A stretch of DNA of 64,000 nt from Allium sativum (GCA_030737875.1 CM060919.1:808897160-808961159), one strand, 5' to 3'. Positions 11,257 to 23,854 are shown, counted from the stretch's first letter. Numbers and translations are program-made. The notes: a model not told the origin generated them from the sequence alone.

Positions 11257-14200
11257 CCCTACTGTACAACAAAAGTGGGCAAATTCGACATAAGTTTTAT
11301 GTGGCCTTAGATCAAAAAAGTGTTGCATTTGCCCCTTTTTTCAAAAAGGCAACACCAGAGGGGCGTGGCTTCCGCAATCATTGCCTTAGCCCTCTAAGGC
11401 AATGCTTTTTCCCACCTACTTCCACAGAAATAAAGTGTTGCATTATAGACGTAATGCAACACTATTTGCACGTAATGCAACTATATTCAGCATTGCTTGA
11501 GAATTAGTTAGAGCCCGGCTTCCAGGTCATGATAGTGGGGCCACGTCAGCTTTCCATGTCAACTTTCCACATCAGCTGCCTACGTGTCACACGACATGTC
11601 GGCTCTCCATGTCAGTTGCCCACGTGTCACATGCCATGTCAGTTGTGGGGTCCACGTGCCATATGGAATTAATACTATTTTATATAATGCAACACCACTG
11701 TATTATGGAATGCAACACCATTATCTTGAAATACAACACCAGGAAAAAAGCAAGTGCAATAGTAAAAGAAGGTAAATACAATGCTTTAATTATAAATTTT
11801 GCAATACCAGTTTCGTAAATAGAGGAAACACATCCAAAACATTATCATCACATTCAAACCATCCAAAATATTCTACATACCATATCAAATTTTCAAATAT
11901 ACCACAAGTGCCAACACATACGATCAAATACATGATTTAAAAGTACAATTCAATTATTCTACATACCACAAGTGCCAACGCATACCACCTTCAATACAAG
12001 TGCCAACACAGACAATCGAATGCATTCTACAAATTAACAATGCCACGAACTAGAAACTGTATCTCCCCATGTCATTCCAAGTACTCCACTTGTCGGTTAT
12101 ATCTCTCCACATCATTTCAGGTCCTGCAATTTGATTTTCACAAGTTATTTGATAAGTGCATGTATATCATATAAATATATCATGACAATGAACCGTCTGG
12201 CCATCTTTACTAAATCTTATGCATACAATTAAAAAAATTGACCATTCACCATAGGTCACTCGTGCCAACGTTGCCCAACAATTAAGCACTTTCAGTATGC
12301 TTTGTCTTCTGTGCATAACATTTCCAGTTCGCATATTTTGTGACACCTTACAGTGGGTCCCTCGCATATCCTTTCAAGCTTCAGAACCATCACCATCTTT
12401 GTATCCCCTAAAGCTTCAAAAGTTTCAAAAAAAAATTCAGTGGAGGAATCATCGCTATACATCATTGCCACTGTTCTTAAAGGACACTGGAATGTTAAAT
12501 CTGTGCATCACATGCTTGAGGTGACTTTGAATCATAATGTGTGGCCTATGCGAGTAATATCCAAAAACTCTTTTCTAGTATCATTCCCATCTTACAGTAA
12601 GCGTGATCATGCGCTAATGTTGATAGTCTTAACAAAACCTGGAGGTGCTATTTTACCTGAAAGAATGGTTTGATAAAGAATTTGAGGCTGAACCAGCGTT
12701 AGAAGTGGAGTCATGGGCTAAAGTTGATGGCTTTCCCGAGTTCCTGAAGAATAATGTTCCTTCCGTTGAAGAAAGAAAGAAGCCAATGGGATGTGTGCTT
12801 GCTATTGACGACTGTGACGGGACTCATTTTGACCATAGATCTTTCTACCTGAAAATGAAATTTTATGAAGGCATTGTCTCTATCAATACTTTGCTGCTCG
12901 ATTCAGTAACAAGGTTCACCTCATTAAGGTTCAGCGTTGTACCCATGATTATCCTGGAACAAGGCCTGAACTTCTTTTTCTGAGCAATAAGGAGGAACAT
13001 GTGGTTCCATGTTTGTGTGACCACAAAGTGGAAATGGATTCAGATGAAAGATTTGACGCGATGATACATGAAGTTGCTTTGCTACCCCCTTGCCAAGCTT
13101 ATTTCCTCAAGCCACCCATGACATACATGTTGACCACCAAGCCCCAATGAACCAGATGAATGATCAGTGGGTAGATCAGGAAGCTTATTTCCCTCTTCAT
13201 CAGTTTCCACATTTGCTTCCTTCACCTCCTAAGCTGGATAGGGACATGGAATATGATTGGCCAAACTACCTCACCCCTTGTCCTAATGTTGCGGGTCCAT
13301 CACATGCTGCTGCTCACTTAAGACTGGCTCTCCCACACCCACAAATCCCTAATGAATCTGTTAGAAGTTCCACAGCCGCAAAGCCCTGATCTGGTTTCAA
13401 CTGATGCTAATAATGTCAATGTTTGGGTGTCTATATATGTATGTATTAAGTTATGTTTTATGTATGACTGCTTTATGATACTTTTGCTTCCTTTTGTTGC
13501 TCGCTACCAACTGGGCGTATTATATAAATTAATCGGCTGTGTACGTAGCACCAAGCAAGGCATAATATGGATGCATACTTGAATTCAATCAAAGACGGTT
13601 CTAGGAATACTAGGGCCTTGTCCTACGACAAGGGCTATAATGAAGAAAACAGTAATCGCGAACTTGATTTTGAGCTAGAAGAAAAAAAAATCAATGAAAA
13701 TTATGTATTATTCCAATAAGAAAACATATGAAGAACTAACGACGTCATTGCTTACCAACTAATTTGGATGCTGAAGTGAGCTCAGTTTGCAAAACTGAGC
13801 ATATGTTCAATTTTAGTTACACAATGATGATTAGGCTAATATATGTTTAGCATCTGAAAGCAATGAATCCAGATGGAAGACTTTCAGTAAATAATGCTTA
13901 CAACTGACTTACTTTTGACTTCATATTTGGACTTCATGATCATGCTTCCTCCCAACTGACTTACATTGAAAAGTAATTTGCAAACCCAAATATAACTATC
14001 CAAGTATATAATTACTTATGGCGTAGTGGCTCCTCTAATCTTTAGAAACACACAAAATGAACAACCACACTGAAAGCAGAGGCAATCCTAGGATATACTG
14101 CTTTAAAATGTGATAGGTAAACCTCAAAGGAAATGGATTTACTTATTCAATCCTACCTAATATTCAACAGACAGGGCGTTCATGTTTCACAGCTCATATA

Positions 14201-14920
14201 TACATAAATGCTTTAGAAAGAGTACAAACAAATTCATAGTAAAGCAAATGACACAAACTTAGCTTATACATAGAAAATGACTATAGCACCATCTACTCTG
14301 ACGTCATTTCATATGGATTTGTAGGATAAATCATGCAGGGGAGAATGGCCACAACAAGTCCACGCCGATACTCTTCAAATCGAAACAATGAAATTGGTAG
14401 TTTCCAAAATCAAATGGAAAATACCTGTGCCTGTAGCAGATTAGATACGGGTGAACGACTCGTCCGGATCAGGAAGAGATTGGAGGGAATAGATGTGATG
14501 GGGTGGGGAATTGAAGGTGACATGAATTTAGGTTTAAACTTTGGAGGGGAAAATTCACGCTAAAATTTCACATAGCAGAAGAATACAGTGAGGTGGTTAT
14601 CACTGATTGGATGATGGAGTAATGTTTTAGATAACAAGCAGGGATTGGTTTGAACCGTTAGATTAAATCATCATCTACGCTTGTTTATTTGTTTATTCTG
14701 ATAACGCAGATCAGTGACCTGGATTGTATTTATATAAAGCTATGCTTTGAAGTGGTGTTGCATGTCACAACACCAGATTTCCAACCGCAACAGTGCATTT
14801 ACGTCTAATGCAACAACATATGAATATTGTGGCAAAAGATCAAAGAAAGCATAACTTTCGCCACACTTTTCATGCAACTTACACACATTATTGTCGAATA
14901 TGCCCACTTTTGTAGTAGTT
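11257..14920. mobile_element. CACTA-like DNA transposon, non-autonomous
   Basis: The ends are inverted repeats. The right end, read inward, is AACTACTACAAAAGTGGGC followed by atattcgacaataa. The left end is CCCTACTGTACAACAAAAGT followed by gggcaaattcgacataa, with a small insertion. This resembles the CACTAC termini of plant CACTA elements. Both flanks carry many short subterminal motifs, GTGTTGCAT or ATGCAACAC (for example 11321, 11431, 11452, 11690, 14753, 14808), the usual layout of transposase-binding sites. No transposase is visible, so it would depend on another element. A clean 3-bp target duplication was not found. It splits the PMD-like pseudogene. Confidence 0.65.
12353..13400 (+). 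pseudogene. DUF4283-like coding remnant inside the CACTA element
   Basis: Three overlapping plus-strand frames (12353-12673, about 12650-12983, about 12930-13140) give one continuous-looking protein if frameshifts are allowed. The order resembles the DUF4283 region of plant LINE-associated proteins: a KGHWNVKSVHHML start, NSFLVSFPSYSKRDHALML, then a VESWAKVDGFPEFL stretch and RSFYLKMKF. No zinc knuckle is seen. It is broken by shifts near 12655 and 12920 and by stops after 13145. It could be a fragment captured by the CACTA element or the relic of a LINE that landed there. The family assignment is from pattern memory only. Confidence 0.4.
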
Positions 14921-16110
14921 CCATCTGCATATCATAAAGATCATAATATGATGTCTAGGTCGGATTTGGACAATGATCGTGTGCCGGATGGTGAAATACG
15001 CCAAAAAACGGTATGGTCCTAGAGTAGGGACTACCATGGTCCATATAAAGTGAGAAGTAGCCGCCATGTGATCTGATGCACGATAACCCTAACTGGGTTG
15101 TGTAATATCCTCAATAACAGAGGTATGCATGCCATGTCATATAGAAGAAGGACCAACTAAATCTATAAAAGCTTCATGGTTGATGATACCAGCGGAACTA
15201 GTGAAAAATCTACGTCAGAAAATGGCATATCACTGATCGGTAATAACAAAGCACTCAGCCATCCAACAAACTACCTTCCTAGCTAGGGCAATATGATTTG
15301 ACAGGTAAATGATACAACGATAAGTATGAGGATATGGATCATCAGGAATAACATCAAGTCGTATAACTATCTCCAACAACTATCATCAAGATACTAATAA
15401 GCACCACAAGTCGAAGGACATGATATGAGCGGAAATTTCCTTTCGGTAAGCATCTTAGCAATCTCTATAAAATTAATCCCAAAAGATATGATGTCATGAA
15501 CTGGATGCCATATAATCGGATTCCTGTACATCCTCAAGTCGATCTGGTTATTGGCAACCGAATAAACGTGATCCAATTCATTATCCCTGGGTCTTCTGTT
15601 GTCCGCGGTCCAAAATAAAAGACAGGGAAAAAGGTAGACATGTCAGAAGTCCAGTAACAATTGGAATACTCAAAATACCAATACTGTAACAACTCCCAGA
15701 AACTAAACAATGAAACCTGTGAGTCTGAAATTGTGCACTGTATATCAAGGCATCTATATAAGTAGGCAAGAATAGATGTACCTCAGTCATATAAAATAGC
15801 ATCACTAAAATCCAACTCAGATACCACCTTAAAGAATCCAACAATCATACTACTGCTCGTCGGGATGAAGAAAAGGTTACCAATGAGGCATTTAACATAT
15901 AATTATGCCAGCTCTAGATCATCATCGCGAGAATACTGACTAAGTATGTTGTTCATGGTTGCGCGGATAGCACTGGCTCTAGTAGCCCCTCCAGCCTGAT
16001 ATGATTCATTAGAAATGTCTAGATGAGGTATTAGATCATGAATAAGTCCACAATCACGCCATCGAGCATCATCCAAAGGGATTGGTGGATGTCTGACTAC
16101 TCCGATGCAA
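14921..16110 (-). pseudogene. Plant mobile domain (PMD)-like pseudogene, main part
   Basis: The minus strand from 16110 to about 14930 reads through several frames. A patch near 15900-15790 reads LYVKCLIGNLFF, then SILAYLYRCLD, then WYFEYSNC. This matches the pattern seen in plant mobile domain proteins (a Y-x-L-x-LIG-x-LF segment, a ShGxxxLAxLYRxL segment, a WxxEYF segment). A further patch (15576-15394) has NQIDLRMYRNPI, which could be the N-x-W-x-PY segment. PMD proteins are plant-specific and occur both as host genes and in transposable elements. Here stops and shifts are frequent. The 16217-15903 frame is the longest open piece. Neighbours: the LINE begins at about 16110, and the CACTA-like element cuts the other side. 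Confidence 0.5.
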
Positions 16111-19100
16111 ATGCCAGTAAGCATGGAGAAATCGACCGTGTTTTCGGTTCTAAGGGTTGGTTTTCGCTCCCATTCTCTTTTTCCGTTTCTCATCTGCACT
16201 GTACTAACTCGGACCATGCCCCGATGATACTTAGGTGTTCACCCCTCGCTTCATCGAGTCCTTCGTCATTCCATTTTTAGTCCATGTGTAGGTCTCATCA
16301 TTCATTATATCTGGTTGTAAAGGACTCTTGGTCCTCTCCTACTTCTGGTTCCCTTTTGTTGTTTTTTCGCTCAAACTTAAACGTCTGAAAGCTTGTCTCA
16401 AGGTTTGGAATATTCTGGTTTTCAAGAATATTTTCGACCATGTTTGGGCAGATGAAGATATTCTTATTTTAGTGAAATCTTCATTCGAAGAAGATCCGTC
16501 CGCTGCTAACAAGGAGGAGTGGGCTCTGGTCTAACTCACCCTTTCGTAGCTTTGCAACAAGAATGACTTCCTTCATCTAAAATCAAGGATCAAGTGGATC
16601 GTCGATGGCCATTCAAATTTTAAATTCTTTTATTCTTCTATCAAGAAGAAGAATAATCTCCTTTCTATTAATCAGATTCTTCGCCTAGATCTTTCTTTAG
16701 CTTCCACTCCTATGGAAGTCAAAGAGACTATCATTTCTCACATTCAATCATTTCTTGGATCCCCCTCGGTTTCCTACTCTGACCTGGCGGCGTTGTCCTT
16801 TACCCCTTGGTTGGTTCTTCCCAACGAAAGTGAAGCTCTTTTCCGCCATCTTTCTTGTGAGGAAATTCATTCTTGTGTTTTCTCGCAGGGCGAGGATAGT
16901 GCGAGTGGTCTAGATGGTTTCAACAAGATTTTTTTACCATAGTGTCTGGTCGATCATTCAATTGGACTTTTGTCTGGCAATCCAATTCTTCTTCTCTGGT
17001 GGTGAGGTTCCTAAGGGATGGTCTTCTACCAATTTGGTGCTTATCCCAAAATGCAAAAATCACTGATTGTGCTCGAATTTGTTTCTTATTAGCTTGTGTA
17101 ATTATTCAAATAAGGTCATCTCTAAGGTTCTCTCTTCTAGGCAAGCACCTTATCCTTATTGTGTTATCTCTTCTTCCCAGACAGGATTCGTTCGAGGGCG
17201 TCTGATTATAGATATTGTCCTCCTGGATCAAGATTTTATTTCTCATATCGATCATAAGGTTTGGGGCTACAATGTAGTACTCAAGCTTGACATGGCAAAG
17301 GCCTATGATCGCTTGTCTTGATTTTTCATCATTGGAGTCCTCCGGGCTTTCGGTTTCCCCAAGCCTCTTATTGATTTAGTTCAGAGGATCATCTCGAACT
17401 GTTGGTTTTCCTTTCTCGTCGACGGATTAGCCATCAGTTTTTTTCGGTCAGGGAGGGGACTTCTCCAAGGAGATCCCCTATCGCCGTCTCTGTTTGTCAT
17501 CACTATTGAGGCATTTGTGAGTGGTGTGCATTCAGTCACGATTGTTGATCAAAACTTTCATTTTGGCATCCCTAATGGTTGCCCGATGATCTCTTCCTTG
17601 TCTTTTGCGGATGACAGCATTGTTTTCTCTAACGGGAACCAACGATCCATTCATCGTCTTCTTAGTTTTATTCATCTTTACGAGAGGGGTTCTGACCAAC
17701 ATGTCAACTCGTCGAAAAGTTTTTTCATTCCTTCCAAGAATATGACCCAGAAGAGGGTTGCTTGGATTGTAAACTTCTCCGATTATAAGGTTGCTTCCCT
17801 TCCCTTATCTAGGCATTGTACTCTACCGAGGTCCCAAGCTCAATGCGATCTTCGATCCCCTTACCGACAAAGCAAGAGTTAAGATTATTCATTGGAACAC
17901 GTCATACTTTTCCCAAGCAGGTCGATTTTTTCTTATTAAGTCGGTGCTTGATTCCACTGGGTCTCATATTTTTGCAGCCATTACTCTTACTTCCACCTTT
18001 TTCCATTCTTTAGCCTCGTCCTTTTTCTAGGAGAAAATGGACAATGCTAATCGGTACCATTGGATTTCTTGGGATCTCATTTTCCATCCCAAGCGCGAGG
18101 GTAGGCATGGGCTTTGGAACCTTAGAGATATTTGCACAGTTTACACTTGCAAGCTCTAGATTCAGTTATGATCAAATGACTCTCTTTGGGCGTCGTTTCC
18201 TCATGCTAAGTACCGTCGTCTTTTGCCAGCGGATTTATCTTGGATCTCGTCTTATGCTAGTGAGACATGGAAACAGAAGTAATCTATGAATACCTTCTTC
18301 GACTCTCATGAAGGTGGTGTTGGTTGAAATGGCGGTTCTTTCTCCTTGCGGACTGCATGGAATTCCGCTATAACCCCTGGTCCTAGGATTCCGCATTCGC
18401 TATCATTTGGGACTCCCGCACCCCTCCCAAGGTTTTTATTCTTATGTGGAAAACCATCTATAATGGTTTACCACTCGATGCAAATCTTAGGAGGATCAGT
18501 ATCCCAATTGTGTTTCATTGTAGGAATTGTAGATAAGGAGATGTGGAATCCTCTATCCATTTGTTCTTTGTGGGTCTTTGTGCTCGTACTGTCTGGTCTT
18601 TCTTTAGAAATTTGGTTGTTCTCTGAGGTATTGCCTTCTCTCTTTTCGACTTGCTTTGGCTTTGGTGGGAAGGAGTCACTGGAAAGTGTCTTCGGTCATC
18701 CTTTTTCGCCTGATTCCTTGTCTTATCGGTTGGTACTCTAGTGTGCTCGGAATAAGGTCGTGTTCGATGAGGTTTCCATGAACTTGTCTTTCATCATTCA
18801 ACAGATTAAGGATGATGTTTGCCTTTCTTTTTGTGGCAGGCCTTTCTAGGGTATCATTCGTTCTCGCTTATAGAGTTTGGCTCATATTTTCGATTTTTTT
18901 GGATCCTTTTCCCTATGCTGGTATTGGTTGATTTGCTTAGTTTTTGTGCGTCAGTGGTATTGCCTTTCTGGGGTATCCTCCTCCCTCCTTTCTATGTTTT
19001 TGTTTCATGTGCAGGCACTAGGTCAGCTTGCTCTTTATGAAGGTTTTCTCAGTGCTTTATTGATTTGCGGGTTTCTCTGTTGCTTTGTGGAGTTGGAGCT

Positions 19101-19468
19101 AGCGTGGCAGTAGGTGGTTTGTGCTTCTTTAGCTTCTCGGATTGCTCTTGATCATCTTGCTAGTGCTGCTTCCTTTGGCGGTCGTGTCAGACTTTTATGG
19201 CGAGTGCTTGGAGATTCAAGAGCATTCTTTAGGTTGGAGCAACAGGGAGTTCTCTCGCTTTTGTAGTCTGGTTCCTAGTTCCCTGCTTGCTACGCTGGAT
19301 TCCCTTAATGTTTTGTTGTTCTTAGTGTGAGCGAGGCTCTATTGTTTTCAAGTGATATGTAAGGTTTGCATTTTTTTTTTGGTTGGTTTTTTCTGATTTT
19401 GCGTGTGTTAGTTTTCTACGAGACCATTTTTGTTATCCACCGGAGATTGATTATTATCTCCATTTTGG

Positions 19469-19509
<41 letters not shown>
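16110..19509 (+). pseudogene. LINE (non-LTR retrotransposon) ORF2 relic, 5' truncated
   Basis: Plus-strand frames show, in order: the end of an apurinic-type endonuclease (IDRVFGSKGW, then SDHAP at about 16208-16222); the LINE reverse transcriptase (SGLDGFN near 16906, LKLDMAKAYDRLS near 17285, GDPLSPSLF at 17468-17494, the catalytic FADD at 17604-17615); and a zf-RVT-like region near 18415-18530 (VFILMWKTIYNGLP pattern). Frames shift repeatedly (for example near 16535, 16942, 17320 and 17780), so it is dead. The 5' endonuclease and ORF1 are missing, as in typical 5'-truncated insertions. The 3' end is followed by a TA repeat rather than poly-A. It inserted into the region of the PMD-like pseudogene. 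Confidence 0.85.
19473..19509. repeat. (TA)n microsatellite
   Basis: About 18 TA units seen directly, at the 3' end of the LINE. It may derive from the LINE tail. Confidence 0.9.
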
Positions 19510-19511
<2 letters not shown>

Positions 19512-20285
19512 TTCTGGTAAAAAAAGTAATTCATAGCTCACTGCAAGGAAAGTGGAACGCATGGGTTGTTTTATACCACCGTAAAGCAATAACAGCATAA
19601 AGTTTCAAATTACTGTGTATAGCATTATTGAGTCCTAAAATTGTGTAGTACATAATAAGGTAAACTACATAATGTTAAATTAACCAATAACTACGGTAAA
19701 ATGGTCATAAAATACCTAAGAAATAATCGAATTCGATGTCATGTAATAATGTTACGACTCTATCCTTGTCTACCAAATGTTCATGGAAATATCTAAGCAT
19801 GGTCGCTAAAGAGCTATGTCAATGGATATTACGCGACTGTTAAAGTTAAATACAACATCATACTACTAATTAATCATCTGATAACCTATATCAGTTAATT
19901 TAATCATTAATAAAAAATACTTACATCCAAGTTCGTCTGCGTGCTGACATGTACTTCGCATTCTGTAAGCGTACAAAAATTAAATAGCATAGGCAATTTT
20001 GCTGCTCTAGGATTCAAATTTAAAATGCGTCGTCAATTTCTCTAGTGGAAGTCTGTCTCACACCTCTACGCGTCATGCTGACTCGACCACTTTATGACCT
20101 CCACGACCACATCGATCGCCTTCTTCTGCTCCTCCACTCCGATTTTCTAATTTTTCATCCGTTTCTAAAAGTTCTTCTACACCATGCTTGTGCATATATG
20201 GTGCAATCCTCTGTTCCTAGTCGCTTCTCCCTACAACGCTTCCCCCTACGCTGCTGCTACTGCCTTCTCCGTGCATGAACATTTT
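19510..20285 (-). other. Possible upstream part of the PMD-like gene region
   Basis: The minus strand shows short coding-like patches: a Gly/Ser-rich start near 20278, a MTRRGVRQTSTREIDD frame at about 20075-20025, and MRSTCQHADELG at about 19965-19930 followed by GTAAGT, a plausible 5' splice site. They could be 5' exons of the pseudogene at 14921-16110, with the LINE in an intron. Evidence is weak; nothing else is recognised here. Confidence 0.25.
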
Positions 20286-20483
20286 CACAAAATTTCTTAG
20301 CATTCTAGAAATTTTCTCGCGTATATATCTCAAAAATAACCTTTAATTTTGCTAAAACATAATGCATTTTTAAGTTTTGTTAGGGGTAAATGGTGGTTTT
20401 CTTTTTGGGTTTCGGTTTGTAAATGAGAATGGAGGAAAAGTGAATGGGAAGAGGAGGCGGCTGGGAGGGTTTGGGAAGAATTT

Positions 20484-20565
20484 ATAACAGCAAACAGTTT
20501 ATCATTACAAATATATAACGGCAAAGTGTTTGTCGTTATATATTTATAACGACATACTGTTTGTC
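20484..20565. repeat. Tandem palindromic repeats, TATAACGACA type
   Basis: Three near-tandem units, each close to a perfect palindrome (for example TATAACGACATA ... GTTTGTCGTTATA at about 20540-20565; earlier units near 20484 and 20512). Such arrays occur near the ends of some plant DNA transposons; no terminal motif could be placed. Confidence 0.6.
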
Positions 20566-21185
20566 GTTATAATCCCCGATCTAAGACTGTTGGTTGTTGT
20601 TAGTTGGTCCGCCAGTTCGTTCGATTGGAAACGATGAGAGAGAAAAGGACAAAACAGAATGGATTTTTGGTAATGGTCTAACATGTAGCTAGTTGGTAGT
20701 AACATTTATTTATAGTTCCATGAGTATATAAAACTTTCTTAATGGTATTTTTTAAATTGGTTGTTGGCTGAAAGCATACAGACATTTGATTGGACCTTCC
20801 CTCATTTTTCTATCATGGTTTTCCTAAATGAAGTTGTAATGAATATACAGTTGGCCGTAAGCTGCAATTCTTATACAGACCGACAACACACATCAAAGCT
20901 TGTTTCTGTAAGTAAAGATATGCATGCATACTTCGAACATAAAGAGTTAATTTAGATAATAGCTTGAAAAAATAACATGGAAACTGATATAATGTGTAGT
21001 TAAATGAATATATGACTGTTAAGTTAATTCAGTGAATACATGTTATGACTGGTAAAGCCATAGCAATTATTTGTAAACAAGCTTCAAAATATAAGTGTTT
21101 ACTTGTATGTAACTAAAATATTAAATGTATAATTAAAAGGTTGAGTGATTCACTAAAATAATACGGTTTAAAAAAAGAAACGCTA
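20566..21185. other. No gene recognised
   Basis: AT-rich sequence with one short frame (20761-20955) that has no recognisable motif. Nothing else could be supported. Confidence 0.4.
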
Positions 21186-21503
21186 TGTTGCCAGCTCTCT
21201 TGTATTTTCTACCAAGCTTGAATTTTCTCCCAAGCCACTTGTGGTTATTAAGAAACGTTATGTTGTCGGCTCTCTTTAATTACTTGTAATCATTGTGTTG
21301 ATCGAGTATGTAACTGATTAGCACATTGGCCGAAGCCCATTATGCTTTGTTTGTAATTCAACGTCTGTATGTAGCCTGGCTTGTATATCAAACATCCAAG
21401 TTAAAAATAATTCATAAATTCAATACAGTAATTCCTATCATCTATTATGTTCAATTCCATCTTCTTACATTATAAATGATCAAATCACAAAATTGCATCA
21501 ACA
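21186..21503 (+). mobile_element. Ty1/copia-type 5' LTR
   Basis: A 318-bp segment begins TGTTGCCAGC and ends ATCAACA (TGTTG ... CAACA), the usual ends of plant copia LTRs. It is followed after six bases by a tRNA-Met primer site (21510) and then a copia gag remnant. It contains an internal direct duplication, atgttgccagctctct near 21185 and atgttgtcggctctct near 21259. Confidence 0.6.
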
Positions 21504-21509
21504 TCAATT

Positions 21510-21521
21510 TGGTATCAAAGC
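21510..21521 (+). other. Primer-binding site (initiator tRNA-Met)
   Basis: TGGTATCAAAGC matches the canonical TGGTATCAGAGC with one change. It lies just after the copia LTR. Confidence 0.65.
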
Positions 21522-21977
21522 TGTTTCATTGCCTATCAGCTTTCACCAATCATTCGCCATGGTGATGGTGTTTACCAATCAGAAAAGTGTTATCATATAG
21601 GTATTCTCTCATATTGAGTTTTGCACTCATCATTTGAGAGCAAATATTGCACAAATTGTCAGTCCTATACCTATAATTCTCTAAAATTAGGCTGAAGTTG
21701 ATCATCTGTACAATATTTCTATGTACTGCAGTATCAGTCACTAGAAATCCATCCAAGAAAATCAAGAAATCATCAAAACCTGTCAAGAGCCTCACCAGAA
21801 GTTGATCATCTGTACAATATTTCTATGCTCTTACCTGATTCCTCTGTCATTCCTTTCATATCTTGATTTCTTTCGGCATCTGACCTACAATAAATTTGTT
21901 GATTTCATCGTCTGTGCATCATCCAGTTTGTTTCCAGTATGGGGGATGAATCAAGAATTTCTTAATCAACATCTAGC

Positions 21978-22412
21978 ATGAGTCCAGAAAACCCAACTGC
22001 CACATCTGTACAGGAAATGGTAAAAACAACTATTAGCCTTCAAAGCCAACTAATCACAACTCATCTTGAAGAAGATAACTATTAACTATGGAAATTGCAA
22101 ATTGAAACTATTGTTCAAGGATATGGTGTAGAAGGGTTTATTCTTGGAACGACAGTCATACCAGCAAAGTTCATCACTGATCAAAATAATAGAACTGTGG
22201 CAAATGAAGCTTATGTTCAATGTTATAAACAAGATAGATTAATAAGTTCTTGGCTTTTAACATCTATCATTGCCAATTTGTTATCTTTAGTAATTGGTTG
22301 CAATTCCTCAAACAATATTAGGACTACTGTTGAAAGGAAATTTAACAACCAACCATCTACAAAGGTACTTTACTTCAAACAAATGACAACTTCAAAGTGT
22401 TCGAATGGATAA
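21978..22412 (+). pseudogene. Ty1/copia gag fragment
   Basis: From the ATG at 21978 the frame reads a short N-terminus, then EEDNY-stop-LWKLQIET, then a GYGVEGFILG segment, DRLISSWLLTSI and TVERKFNNQ. This order matches the copia gag (UBN2 / retrotran_gag_2) domain, which normally has an NYxxWK start and a loop near SW. A TAA at 22083-22085 interrupts codon 36, where a residue between Tyr and Leu-Trp is expected. The frame ends at 22412 and no zinc knuckle, integrase or reverse transcriptase follows, so the element is truncated. Confidence 0.75.
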
Positions 22413-22880
22413 CCAGAGTGTGAGTAAGAACATTTCAAAAGTCAATAATTTTTTTTTGTTTTGTGTGTGTATATATAGGAATACCCTAATTTAAAGCTTT
22501 TGAATTTACTAAATTATCTCTGTAAGCAACAACATAACCTGAGGGCACAAATGTAACGTTGAACCGCACATGTTTCAAGTTTTCTCCACAACCCCAAAAT
22601 AAATCACCGTTGCTTCCAACCGGTTTCTTCCCAAATGCACTCCTCTTTCTTCTTCGTCTGTTCCTTCTCCTTCATCCAATTCTTAAGACCCAAAATTGCG
22701 GATCTACCCATATCTAAACGACTGTTTCACCGTCTGTATGAAGGCCACACAACGAAAAATCACTTCTTAATTTGTTTGAAGTTTTTTTTAATTTATTCGT
22801 AAATCAAAACTAAGAAGAGAAGTTATCAAAAATGACAGTCAGCGTCAACTTCCATACGCCGTCAGCAACTCTTCACTTTT
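22413..22880. other. No gene recognised
   Basis: Contains a pyrimidine-rich part (22600-22680) and no frame with recognisable features. Confidence 0.4.
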
Positions 22881-23165
22881 AATTTTTAAAGTGGACCAAC
22901 CACTCAATAATGATTTTTAAAGTGGACCAACCACTCAATAATGGTTTTTAAAGTGGACCACACTCAATAATGGTTTTTAAAGTGGACCACACTCAATGGT
23001 TTTCAAAATGGTTTTTAAAGTGGACCACACTCAATAATGGTTTTTAAAATGGTTTTTAAAGTGGACTAAAATGGTTTTTAAAGTGGACCACACTCAATAA
23101 TGGTTTTAAAGTGGACCAACCACTAGAGTATATTGGTTTTTAAAGTGGACCAACCACTAGAGGTT
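22880..23165. repeat. Minisatellite, TTTTTAAAGTGGACCA units
   Basis: About ten irregular copies of a 28-31-bp unit (tttttaaagtggaccaa-ccactcaataatgg). Some copies lack the CCAA piece and some are cut to tttttaaaatgg, giving a patchy higher-order pattern. Confidence 0.85.
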
Positions 23166-23552
23166 AATGGAAGATGACTGGCTGTTATCATAATAGATCC
23201 ATCAGCAAAAGAATATATCAGTAGGGGGAATAGCCACAATAAACGCCAAACTAAAAAAAATCCGCAAGCAGCAGCAAGATTTTTTTTTTTTTTTTTTTTT
23301 TGAAAGACACAAAACAACAGCATCGACTACCACAACAGCCAACAATCACCATACTTCATCACCATAAACAGCCTTCATCATAAACAAACTCCATCCCAAT
23401 ACTCTTCAATCAGTAGGAAAACCAAATCGCCAAAAGCAGAGGAGGCGAAGACCACTCGACGGTGCTGCACTGGCTATAGGGACCGCCGACTCTTTTTTTT
23501 TTTTTAATATATATATACATATCTCTCTCCTTCTCCCCTGGCTCTGATACCA
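23166..23552 (-). other. Copia-like leader with primer-binding site, minus orientation
   Basis: The bases at 23540-23552 (ggctctgatacca) are the complement of the tRNA-Met primer site TGGTATCAGAGCC. They lie directly beside the LTR at 23553. The rest is a leader-like sequence with a 22-T run at 23280-23301 and a second T run near 23493. No gag is recognisable. Confidence 0.55.
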
Positions 23553-23854
23553 TGTTGGAATTCTGATACAAAGAGAGGAGAGAGATAAAGCAATGAAAAA
23601 TTACAGACTACATCTTTACTGATTTCACTTGTCTCTATTACAATAGAGATCCCTCTACTTATAGAAATGCTCTAGATAAGAATATTCCAGAGCATATTTG
23701 GCTTAATTGAATACAATAACAAATATATCTCACACTTAATACAATACCAAATATACCTTACACTTAATACAATACCAAATATAAGGTAAGGTATTCAATT
23801 GTCCTTATCTCCAATATTAACTCATTGGTAATATCTTTCCTTAATATCTCAACA
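23553..23854 (-). mobile_element. Ty1/copia-type LTR, minus orientation
   Basis: A 302-bp segment begins TGTTGGAATTC and ends ATATCTCAACA (TGTTG ... CAACA). The primer site on its left makes it the 5' LTR of a minus-oriented element. No second LTR was found, so the element is truncated. Confidence 0.7.
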
